NCBI GenBank assembly: GCA_036821645.1
Contig: DAISJD010000047.1
Location: 1 to 20,639 of the forward strand
DNA length: 20,639 bases
Direction of reading: 5' to 3'
DNA from: DAISJD01 sp036821645
GTDB lineage: Bacteria > Pseudomonadota > Alphaproteobacteria > ATCC43930 > CGMCC-115725
Below the pieces are notes generated by a model that saw nothing but the letters and a program-made list of their open reading frames with translations, searched no databases and was not told the DNA's origin. Each line of letters opens with the position of its first letter. Positions within the stretch are counted from its first letter, which is position 1. The translations under genes were made by a program, and so were the position numbers. Of the stretch, positions 7,604 through 14,119 are shown one piece after another.

Positions 7604-8173
7604 ATGGGGCGCCCCCGCCGGTTCGACGAGCCAACGGCTCTCACCATCGCACAGAACGTCTTTTGGCAATTCGGCTACGAGGCCGCCACCCTCGATTATC
7701 TGCTGCGCGCCATGGGCCTGTCGAAATCCAGTTTTTACGAGACGTTCGGCTCGAAACGGGCGCTGTTCTTACGCAGTTTGCACCATTACCAACAAGAAAA
7801 ACTGAACGGCCTTGCCAAGACCTTGGCCGGTGCCGCAACGGGCCGCGCCGCAATCTTGACTATTCTCGAGGCGACCATCAACCAGGAAAGCGGCAATGGC
7901 TGCATGATCTGCAACGAAACCGTGGAATTGGCCGGACGCGACGATGACGTCAAAAACTTAGTCGATGCGATGATGATCGGCTTCGAACAAAGCCTGATCG
8001 CAACCATCGATCGCGGCAAGGCGGATGGATCAATCACCACCACGCGGCAAAGCGGCGAGATTGCGCGGCTCCTTCTCGTTTCTCTGAACGGTCTCAATGT
8101 CATGGCCCGTGGGCGCGCCGACCCCGCGCGCCTCGGCGAGACAGTCCGGTTTATCGCCCAAAGCCTGATCTAA
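7604..8173 (+). CDS. TetR-family transcriptional regulator, NemR-like
   Basis: A 189-residue repressor. The N-terminal helix-turn-helix covers residues about 10-55, with the recognition region LLRAMGLSKSSFYETFGSK (33-51) characteristic of TetR proteins. In the ligand domain, GCMICNETVELA (99-110) aligns by position with the GC-L segment of E. coli NemR whose Cys106 senses electrophiles; the equivalent here is Cys100, with Cys103 nearby. Directly downstream is an Old Yellow Enzyme gene, and a NemR-type palindrome lies between (8222-8237), so it most likely represses that gene and is released by reactive aldehydes, quinones or bleach-type oxidants. The start at MGRPRRF is chosen over a frame extending 34 residues upstream because TetR proteins begin shortly before the HTH. 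The ribosome binding site is weak. Confidence 0.85.
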   Translation: MGRPRRFDEPTALTIAQNVFWQFGYEAATLDYLLRAMGLSKSSFYETFGSKRALFLRSLHHYQQEKLNGLAKTLAGAATGRAAILTILEATINQESGNGCMICNETVELAGRDDDVKNLVDAMMIGFEQSLIATIDRGKADGSITTTRQSGEIARLLLVSLNGLNVMARGRADPARLGETVRFIAQSLI

Positions 8174-8192
8174 ACCGGGCGCGGGTTTTTTT
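8172..8192 (+). terminator. Short terminator after the TetR gene
   Basis: A 5-bp stem AAACC (8172-8176, overlapping the stop codon) with GGTTT (8184-8188) leads into a run of seven T (8186-8192). It is weak but well placed to isolate the regulator from the reductase gene. Confidence 0.5.
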
Positions 8193-8204
8193 GCACCGCA
8201 CCCC

Positions 8205-8237
8205 TTGACGTTCGTTTATTTTGGACCATTTGGTCCA
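8205..8237 (+). promoter_or_regulatory. Promoter and NemR-type operator of the OYE gene
   Basis: TTGACG at 8205-8210 is a good -35. The DNA expected to hold the -10 is covered by a 16-base dyad at 8222-8237, TGGACCATTTGGTCCA (7-base arms). The E. coli NemR box is, from memory, TAGACC-N4-GGTCTA; this site keeps GACC-N4-GGTC exactly and changes the outer pair in a compensated way. Position over the promoter is right for repression by the NemR-like protein encoded just upstream. The -10 itself is not clear. Confidence 0.65.
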
Positions 8238-8254
8238 GTACGGGGTTCTTCCCG

Positions 8255-8380
8255 TCGTCCCGCCCTCGTTCGATACAGCCCCTGATGTGTGGAACGAGGG
8301 CGGGACGATAGAGATCAAAACTCCTAGCTTCTCGATTAAATTTGATGATCGACCATCGAAGCGATCATCTCCTAGCGGAG
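8255..8380 (+). other. Folded 5' leader of the OYE gene
   Basis: A perfect 17-bp inverted repeat (8255-8271 with 8292-8308, 20-base loop) is followed by GATGATCG / CGATCATC (8344-8351 with 8362-8369). A small hairpin CTCC-TAGC-GGAG (8369-8380) then hides the ribosome binding site GGAG (8377-8380). CTCCTAGC also occurs earlier at 8321-8328, so either copy could cover the ribosome binding site. No T-run follows the large stem. This is more structure than a plain leader needs and suggests RNA-level control. Confidence 0.5.
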
Positions 8381-8386
8381 CCATCC

Positions 8387-9451
8387 ATGCCGACAGCCTT
8401 GTTCCAACCCTACACGCTGGGTGCTACCCCCCTTGCCAACCGGATCGTCATGGCCCCCATGACCCGCAACCGCGCAGGCGCAGGCGATGTGCCGACCGCC
8501 CTCATCGCCGACTATTACACCCAACGCGCCAGTGCCGGCCTCATCATCACCGAAGCCTCGCAGATCTCGCCCCAAGGCAAGGGCTATCCCGGCACGCCCG
8601 GCATCTACAACGCCGAGCAAGTTGCCGGATGGCGGCTTGTGACCGAGGCCGTGCACAAGGCCGGTGGCCGAATTTTCTTGCAATTATGGCATGTCGGCCG
8701 GATTTCTCATTCGAGCCTCCAGGTCGGCGGTGCCGCCCCGGTCGCCCCTTCGGCGATCAAACCTGAAGGCAAGGCCATGACGGCGGCGGGCTTCGTGCCG
8801 TTCGAAACGCCGCGCGCCCTCGAGCTTGCGGAAATTCCGGGCATCGTCGAAGATTACCGGCGCGCCGCCGTCAACGCCTTGGAGGCCGGGTTCGACGGCG
8901 TGGAAATTCACGCCGCCAACGGCTATCTCTTGGATCAATTCCTGCGCGACGGCACCAACCATCGCACCGATGCCTATGGCGGATCGATCGAAAACCGCGC
9001 CCGCCTCACCCTTGAGGTGGCCGAGGTCGTGGCCAAGGTCTGGGGGGCCAACCGGGTCGGCATTCGACTGTCCCCGATCAATCCGTTCAACGACATCAAG
9101 GACAGCAACCCCACCGCCACCTTCCGCTTCATCGCAACCGAACTCGGCAAGCGGGGCCTTGCTTATCTCCATGTCTATCAGGCGGGCACCGACCCGTTCG
9201 ATTGGGATGACTTGAAGGCCGCGTTCGGCGGACCGTTCATCGTCAATGGCGATTACGACCGGGCGCGGTCCGATGCCGCCTTGGCCGAAGGTCACGCCGA
9301 TCTCGTCGCGATCGGCAAGCCGTTCATCTCAAATCCCGATCTCGTGGATCGCCTGAAACACGGCTATCCGCTGACCCCGTTCGAGCCTGCGACGTTCTAT
9401 GGCGGCGACGCCAAGGGGTATACCGACTATCCACCCTATAAGCCGTCGTAA
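8387..9451 (+). CDS. Old Yellow Enzyme, NADH:flavin oxidoreductase (NemA-like)
   Basis: A 354-residue FMN-dependent ene-reductase of the OYE family, cytoplasmic, reducing activated alkenes and N-ethylmaleimide-type electrophiles or nitro compounds. It shows the family order: LFQPYTLGATPLANRIVMAPMTRNR at the start (Thr26 near FMN), LQLWHVGR with Gln99, and the signature HAANGYLLDQFLRDG with His175, Asn178 and the proton-donor-type Tyr180. Then come NHRTDAYGGSIENRARL and the phosphate-binding C-terminal barrel (FIVNGDYDR, DLVAIGKPFISNPDL). The start at MPTALFQPY is set by GGAG at 8377-8380 six bases before ATG; 15 extra upstream residues are rejected. Pairing with the NemR-like repressor supports a detoxification role. 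Confidence 0.93.
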   Translation: MPTALFQPYTLGATPLANRIVMAPMTRNRAGAGDVPTALIADYYTQRASAGLIITEASQISPQGKGYPGTPGIYNAEQVAGWRLVTEAVHKAGGRIFLQLWHVGRISHSSLQVGGAAPVAPSAIKPEGKAMTAAGFVPFETPRALELAEIPGIVEDYRRAAVNALEAGFDGVEIHAANGYLLDQFLRDGTNHRTDAYGGSIENRARLTLEVAEVVAKVWGANRVGIRLSPINPFNDIKDSNPTATFRFIATELGKRGLAYLHVYQAGTDPFDWDDLKAAFGGPFIVNGDYDRARSDAALAEGHADLVAIGKPFISNPDLVDRLKHGYPLTPFEPATFYGGDAKGYTDYPPYKPS

Positions 9452-9474
9452 CGCAGTTTCGATATCCAATAAAA

Positions 9475-9506
9475 AAAGCCCCCGGCCACACGCGGCCGGG
9501 GGCTTT
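9475..9506. terminator. Bidirectional GC-rich terminator
   Basis: An 11-bp core stem (9477-9487 with 9494-9504) around a six-base loop is flanked by a run of A on the left and TTT on the right, so it works for the OYE gene (+) and for the convergent glutathione peroxidase gene (-). Confidence 0.92.
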
Positions 9507-9529
9507 CGTGTCGCGCGATGCGCCTGCGA

Positions 9530-10006
9530 TCAGCCGATCAGCTTTTGCACGGCCTTCTTGAATTTATTCGATTTCGGGCTGGTCAGGCTGGAATAATGGC
9601 CGACCAATTCGCCCTTGCCGTTGATGAGATATTTATAGAAATTCCACCGGGGCTTCGCCCAGAACCCGCCGGTTTGCCCGGCCCATTGGAAAAACGGGTG
9701 GGCTTCTTTGCCCTTGACATGGACCTTGCCCGCCATCGGGAAGCCGACCCCGTAATTGACTTGGCAAAATTGACCGATTTCCGAAGCCGAACCCGGTTCC
9801 TGATTGCCGAAATCGTTGCACGGCACGCCGATGATCACGAGATCGTTGCGATGGGTTTCCCACAATTCCTGCAAGCCCGCATATTGCGGGGTGAAGCCGC
9901 ATTTCGATGCCGTATTCACGATCACCAAGGGCTTGCCTGCAAATTGCTTGAGCGGCATGGGTTTGCCGTTCAGGGTCTGGAACTCGAAATCATAAGCGTT
10001 AGACAT
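9530..10006 (-). CDS. Glutathione peroxidase family protein
   Basis: A 158-residue cytoplasmic peroxidase. The peroxidatic cysteine is Cys36 in NTASKCGFTPQY; Gln69 lies in VPCNDFGNQEPGS and Trp121-Asn122 in PRWNFYKYLI, completing the catalytic tetrad. Cys81 in FCQVNYGVGFP matches the resolving cysteine of yeast Gpx3-type enzymes, so thioredoxin rather than glutathione may be the reductant. The usual WNFxKFL appears as WNFYKYL, a mild change. Start ATG 10006 is preceded by GGGGAC. It converges on the OYE gene across a shared terminator; its own promoter lies in 10007-10160, where nothing clear was seen. Confidence 0.92.
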   Translation of the reverse strand: MSNAYDFEFQTLNGKPMPLKQFAGKPLVIVNTASKCGFTPQYAGLQELWETHRNDLVIIGVPCNDFGNQEPGSASEIGQFCQVNYGVGFPMAGKVHVKGKEAHPFFQWAGQTGGFWAKPRWNFYKYLINGKGELVGHYSSLTSPKSNKFKKAVQKLIG

Positions 10007-10148
10007 GCCGCGTCCCCGTTGTTTCTATCATGAGTGGGATGGGCCGCACGGTAATGCAGCAGAGGCCGCTCTGCCAAGCCCCCCGTGCCCCCCAATCGGG
10101 CTAAAATGCCCATCCCCTGCACAATCGCGCAACTGTGATCAGCAAATT

Positions 10149-10164
10149 AACCGATTTATCGGTT
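10149..10164 (-). terminator. Weak terminator-like hairpin after the DUF305 gene
   Basis: AACCGA-TTTA-TCGGTT forms a perfect 6-bp stem touching the stop codon of the DUF305 gene. Read on the minus strand it is followed only by AATTT, so it is a weak candidate. Confidence 0.35.
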
Positions 10165-10697
10165 TATTTATCATATTTTTTCGATAATTTGTGCATCAGC
10201 GCAATTTCACGCTCCTGCGCCGCGATGATCGCTTTGGCAAGCTTGCGCACCTCGGGATCCTTGCCGTATTTCAATTCGGTCTTCGCCATTTCAAGGGCCC
10301 CTTGATGATGGGGGACCATCCCGTTCAGAAAATCGCGATCGGCATCGCCCGTATAGGTGATCGCCATATCGGTCATCATCCGCCCATGGGCTTCCATATA
10401 GGCTTGGGAGGAAGGGCTTTCGGTGCCGTGTTCCATCCCGCCCAGGGAATGATGCATCGGGGCGGTTGGCGTGCCCATCACCGTGACGTCGGATTTTTTC
10501 GTTTCCGATTTCACCAACGTATCGGGCAGATCCGCCGCTGCCTTGCCCGCCAACGGGTTGGCTTCCATCAGACGCTCTTTGCGCTGTTCATCCGTGAGGG
10601 GGGTAAGCGGGGCATCGGCGGCAAAAGCCGATGCGGCCGCCCCCGCAAGCGTCAGCGTCAAAGCGAGTAAGGCGATTTTTTGGACTGGGTTTTTCAT
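10164..10697 (-). CDS. Secreted DUF305 protein, probable copper-handling
   Basis: A 177-residue exported protein. Residues 1-27 are a signal peptide (KNPVQK, then LALLALTLTLAGAAASAFA-type hydrophobic core, cut near AFA-AD). The DUF305 domain is C-terminal: DRDFLNGMVPHHQGALEMA with the His130-His131 pair, then a long helix to the end. Just before it is a His/Met-rich patch (MHHSLGGMEHG, MEAHGRMMTDM at 81-111), a typical Cu(I)-binding composition. The upstream DNA is a CueR-type promoter (10740-10770), which independently points to copper. ATG 10697 is chosen over one 10 codons upstream because it starts the signal peptide directly. The biochemical role of DUF305 is not settled; periplasmic copper binding is inferred. 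Confidence 0.85.
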   Translation of the reverse strand: MKNPVQKIALLALTLTLAGAAASAFAADAPLTPLTDEQRKERLMEANPLAGKAAADLPDTLVKSETKKSDVTVMGTPTAPMHHSLGGMEHGTESPSSQAYMEAHGRMMTDMAITYTGDADRDFLNGMVPHHQGALEMAKTELKYGKDPEVRKLAKAIIAAQEREIALMHKLSKKYDK

Positions 10698-10739
10698 GCT
10701 GCTGCTCTCGTGAAAAAGATCGATCACCCAAGGGATGCG

Positions 10740-10770
10740 ACCCTAAACCTTCCCCATGGGGCAAGGTCAA
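10740..10770 (-). promoter_or_regulatory. CueR/HmrR-type copper-responsive promoter of the DUF305 gene
   Basis: Read on the minus strand: -35 TTGACC (10770-10765), a 19-base spacer, then TAGGGT (10745-10740). The spacer carries a dyad with outer arms ACCTT and AAGGT (10747-10767, 21 bases overall) and GC-rich inner arms. The long 19-bp spacer with a centred dyad is the hallmark of MerR-family activation, and the arms match those of the E. coli copA promoter (ACCTTCC / GGAAGGT). The DUF305 start is 43 bases beyond the -10. The regulator gene is not in this window. Confidence 0.8.
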
Positions 10771-10808
10771 TCGCGAAACCATGACATTTTTGTCAGGAAC
10801 CCCGCCCC

Positions 10809-13520
10809 TCAGGCCGCACCGTCCCGCATCAGATGGCGCAGGCGATAGACGAGGTCGAGGGCCGCCTTCGGCGTCAAACTATCGGGATCGACCGCCGCCA
10901 AGGCGCTCAGCACCGGCGAGGGCGGCGGCGGCTCCGCCTCGGCGGCGGCAACGGGCACGGGCGGCGGTGCCATCGGGCGGCGGGCCGCCGAAAAAAGCGG
11001 CAGATCGTCGCCGAGCCCCGCCAAGGCATCCCCGGTCTGGCCCTGTTCCAACAAGCCCAAAATCAATTCCGCCCGGCGAATGACGCGGGTCGGCAGGCCC
11101 GCCCGTTTCGCCACATGGATCCCATAGGAGCGATCGGCAGCCCCCGCCGCCACCTCGTGCAGGAACACGACATCGCCCTGCCATTCCTTGACCCGCATCG
11201 TATGACAGGCAAGATCGGGCAATCGGTCGGCAAGCGCCGTCAGTTCGTGATAATGGGTGGCGAACAGGCCCCGGCACCGGTTCTGACCATGCAGATGCTC
11301 CAATGCCGCCCAGGCAATCGACAAACCGTCATAAGTCGCCGTGCCGCGCCCGATCTCGTCCAGGATCACAAGGGCGCGCGGCCCCGCCAGATTGAGGATC
11401 GCCGCCGTTTCGACCATTTCCACCATGAAGGTGGACCGCCCGCGCGCCAGATCGTCCGCCGCCCCGACCCGGCTGAACAACCGATCGACGATCCCGATTC
11501 GGGCCGCCCGCGCCGGGACATAGGCCCCGATCTGGGCCATGATGGCAATGAGGGCGTTCTGGCGCAGAAACGTGCTTTTGCCCGCCATGTTCGGCCCGGT
11601 CAACAGCCAAAGCCGCCCCCCCGGTTCAAGGGCGATATCGTTGGCCACGAACCGCGTCCCCGGCGGCAGGTGGGCCTCGACCACGGGATGACGCCCGCCT
11701 GCGATCTCGAACGCCAAACTTTCGTCGAGTTCGGGGCGGCAATAATGGCCTTCCGCCGCCAACAGCCCAAGCCCCGCCGCAACGTCAAGCCGCGCCAAGG
11801 CCCCGGCCGCCCGTTGGATGGCGGCGGCGTGCCGGGCCACCTCGGCGCATAAATCGGCGAACAAGGCCAGTTCCAAGGCCAGGGTCTTGTCGGCGGCCTG
11901 GGCGATCTTGGTTTCGATCTCGGACAATTCCACCGTGGTAAACCGCACGGCATTCGCCATCGTCTGACGGTGAATGAACAAGTCCCCAGGACCGGCGGGC
12001 ACCCGCGCCACTTGGGCCGGGGTTACTTCGACGAAATAGCCGATCACCCCGTTATGCCGGATTTTCAAGCCCGCAATCCCGGTCGCCTCGGCATAGCGCG
12101 CCTGAAGGGCCGCCATCATCTGACGGCTTTCGTCGCGCAACCGGCGCCAATCGTCCAAGTCGGGCGCATAGCCTGCGCGAATGAACCCGCCATCGCGGGC
12201 CTGATGGGGCAAGTCGTCGCCAAGGGCCCTCGTCAGCCGATCGATCAGGCCGCCATGGTCGCCCAGATCCTCAAGGGATCGGGCCAAGAGATCCCCACCC
12301 TGTGCCCGCTCGTCCGCCCCGAACAGGGGCCGGATCGCCATGGCGGCACCAAGCCCCTGGGCGATCGCGGCAAGATCGCGCGGTCCCCCCCGGCCCAGAC
12401 TGAGCCGCGACAAGGCCCGCGCCATATCGGGACAACCCGCCAGTTCCTGGCGGATCGTTGCACAAAGACGCGCATCGGCCACGAACAACCCGACGAGATC
12501 GAGGCGCGCCGCAATCTGGTCCGGCCGGGTCAGCGGCCCCGCCAGATCATGGGCCAGCAACCGCGCCCCCGGCCCCGTCACGGTCCGGTCGATGGTGGCA
12601 AGCAAACTGCCCCGCCGGTCGCCCGTCATGGTTTCGGTGAGTTCGAGATTGCGCCGGGTCGCCGGGTCGATTTCCATCAAACTGCCGGCCAAGACCTGCC
12701 GGGGTCGTTCGAGCGGCGGGGTTTTGCCCTGCTGCGTCAGATCGATATAATCGATGAGTGCGCCCGCCGCCGCCCATTCCGCCCGCCCGAACGCGCCGAG
12801 CCCATCCAGCGTATCGACCCCATAAACCGCGAGCAGGCGTTTCAACCCCGCCTCGCTGTCGAAACGGGCCTGGGGCAAGGCGGTCAGAACGGTGCGATAG
12901 GGGGCAAGACACTCGGCGAGATCATCGCGCGCGGTCAGCCGATCGGCCACCAACAACTCGCCGGGGGCAAGACGGGCGAGGGCCGCAGGCAGGGCCTGCT
13001 TGTCGATCGGCTGCATTTCCAGGACGCCGGTCGAAAGATCGACGGAGGCGAGCGCCAACGCCCCCCCGGTTTCGGCAAGGGCTGCCAGATAATTGTTCCG
13101 CCGCGCATCCAACAGGTTGTCTTCGGTAAGCGTGCCCGCCGTCACGACCCGCACCACGGCCCGGCGCACCGGCTGCTTCGGCCCGCGTTTCTTCGCCTCG
13201 GCCGGATCTTCGATCTGTTCGCAGATCGCAACCCGAAACCCCTGGCGGATGAGACGGGCGAGATACGTATCCGAGGCATGGACCGGCACGCCGCACATGG
13301 GGATATCGCCCCCTTCATGCTTGCCCCGCCGGGTCAGCGTGATGTCGAGCGCCGCCGCCGCCGTCACCGCATCCTCGAAGAACAACTCGAAAAAATCCCC
13401 CATCCGATAGAACAGCAGATGGTCGGGATGCTGGCGCTTGATCTCAAGATATTGCGCCATCATGGGCGTATGGCCGGCGGCAGGCGCCTCAAACGACGGC
13501 GGCGGCGTCTCGTTGCGCAT
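10809..13520 (-). CDS. mutS: DNA mismatch repair protein MutS
   Basis: A 903-residue mismatch-recognition ATPase. The N-terminal mismatch-binding domain has the Phe-x-Glu motif in MGDFFELFFED (Phe43, Glu45) that stacks into the mispaired DNA. Connector, lever and clamp domains follow. The ATPase domain has Walker A GPNMAGKST near residue 645, the MutS signature DEIGRGTATYDGLSIAWA near 723, and FATHYHEL. The C-terminal end has a proline-rich linker (APPPVPVAAAEAEPPPP) and a helical tail as in tetramerising MutS. Length is typical. The frame also opens with TTG one codon earlier; ATG 13520 is preferred. The ribosome binding site is weak. A maeB neighbour is common in Alphaproteobacteria, and here an island separates the two. 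Confidence 0.97.
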   Translation of the reverse strand: MRNETPPPSFEAPAAGHTPMMAQYLEIKRQHPDHLLFYRMGDFFELFFEDAVTAAAALDITLTRRGKHEGGDIPMCGVPVHASDTYLARLIRQGFRVAICEQIEDPAEAKKRGPKQPVRRAVVRVVTAGTLTEDNLLDARRNNYLAALAETGGALALASVDLSTGVLEMQPIDKQALPAALARLAPGELLVADRLTARDDLAECLAPYRTVLTALPQARFDSEAGLKRLLAVYGVDTLDGLGAFGRAEWAAAGALIDYIDLTQQGKTPPLERPRQVLAGSLMEIDPATRRNLELTETMTGDRRGSLLATIDRTVTGPGARLLAHDLAGPLTRPDQIAARLDLVGLFVADARLCATIRQELAGCPDMARALSRLSLGRGGPRDLAAIAQGLGAAMAIRPLFGADERAQGGDLLARSLEDLGDHGGLIDRLTRALGDDLPHQARDGGFIRAGYAPDLDDWRRLRDESRQMMAALQARYAEATGIAGLKIRHNGVIGYFVEVTPAQVARVPAGPGDLFIHRQTMANAVRFTTVELSEIETKIAQAADKTLALELALFADLCAEVARHAAAIQRAAGALARLDVAAGLGLLAAEGHYCRPELDESLAFEIAGGRHPVVEAHLPPGTRFVANDIALEPGGRLWLLTGPNMAGKSTFLRQNALIAIMAQIGAYVPARAARIGIVDRLFSRVGAADDLARGRSTFMVEMVETAAILNLAGPRALVILDEIGRGTATYDGLSIAWAALEHLHGQNRCRGLFATHYHELTALADRLPDLACHTMRVKEWQGDVVFLHEVAAGAADRSYGIHVAKRAGLPTRVIRRAELILGLLEQGQTGDALAGLGDDLPLFSAARRPMAPPPVPVAAAEAEPPPPSPVLSALAAVDPDSLTPKAALDLVYRLRHLMRDGAA

Positions 13521-13661
13521 CAAGAAAGCTCACACCCAAATCCATGACCCCGAGACGCCAACAAGTGCGCCCATGAGGCGTGGGCTGTCAAGCGGCGCGG
13601 TTGGGAAAGATCGGCGCGGACGATCGCCGCATACCGATTGACCGACCCCGATTGGCCCACC

Positions 13662-13997
13662 CTATTTGCCAAGGAACAAAAACCCCACCGCCGCCATGAT
13701 ACAGACAAAGGCCGCCCCCTGTCGCCAGTGCAAGGGCTCGCCCAGGACCGTCACCATGAACACGCCGAACACGATCAGGGCGATCGCTTCTTGCGCAATT
13801 TTCAACTGACCTGCACTCCACCCACCGGCAAAACCGATGCGATTGGCCGGAACCGCCAGACAATATTCAAAGAACGCAATCACCCAACTGACGAGGATAA
13901 TCTGAAACAGCGGCTTATTCATGCCCCCTTTGAGATGCCAATACCAGGCCGTCGTCATAAAAATATTCGACAGCGACAGCAGGATCAAGGTTTGCAT
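13662..13997 (-). CDS. DUF486 / DMT-family small membrane protein
   Basis: A 111-residue inner-membrane protein with four predicted hydrophobic segments, of the DUF486 family that resembles small multidrug-resistance proteins. Family landmarks are AWYWHLK near residue 18, EYCLAVPANRIG in the middle, and QLKIAQEAIALIVFGVF, conserved across DUF486. Substrate and function are not established. Start ATG 13997 has GAAGAG about ten bases upstream. It lies on the same strand as mutS, about 140 bases before it, and its upstream region runs directly into the AT-rich island, so part of its original promoter may have been displaced. Confidence 0.88.
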   Translation of the reverse strand: MQTLILLSLSNIFMTTAWYWHLKGGMNKPLFQIILVSWVIAFFEYCLAVPANRIGFAGGWSAGQLKIAQEAIALIVFGVFMVTVLGEPLHWRQGAAFVCIMAAVGFLFLGK

Positions 13998-14091
13998 CGT
14001 TCAGGCTCTTCATTGCACGACCAGACCGATCAGGGCGGCGTTCTGTCATGCGGTCACTTGATAGGAGCTACGTTTTATGTCGCTGATATCG

Positions 14092-14108
14092 ATAAAATCA
14101 TATTTTAT
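14092..14108 (-). terminator. AT-only hairpin after hamB
   Basis: ATAAAAT-CAT-ATTTTAT is a perfect 7-bp inverted repeat 12 bases beyond the hamB stop. The stem has no GC pairs, so it is a weak terminator at best; it may mark the end of the transferred unit. Confidence 0.3.
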
Positions 14109-14119
14109 TTAAATATAAT

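Noticed and set aside
10782..10795. TGACA-TTTT-TGTCA hairpin downstream of mutS as a terminator
   Set aside because: Short 5-bp AT-rich stem with no T-run after it on the mutS strand.
11970..13547. A 525-codon open frame on the plus strand opposite mutS
   Set aside because: Antisense shadow of mutS; composition rich in Arg, Pro and Gln with no recognisable motif.
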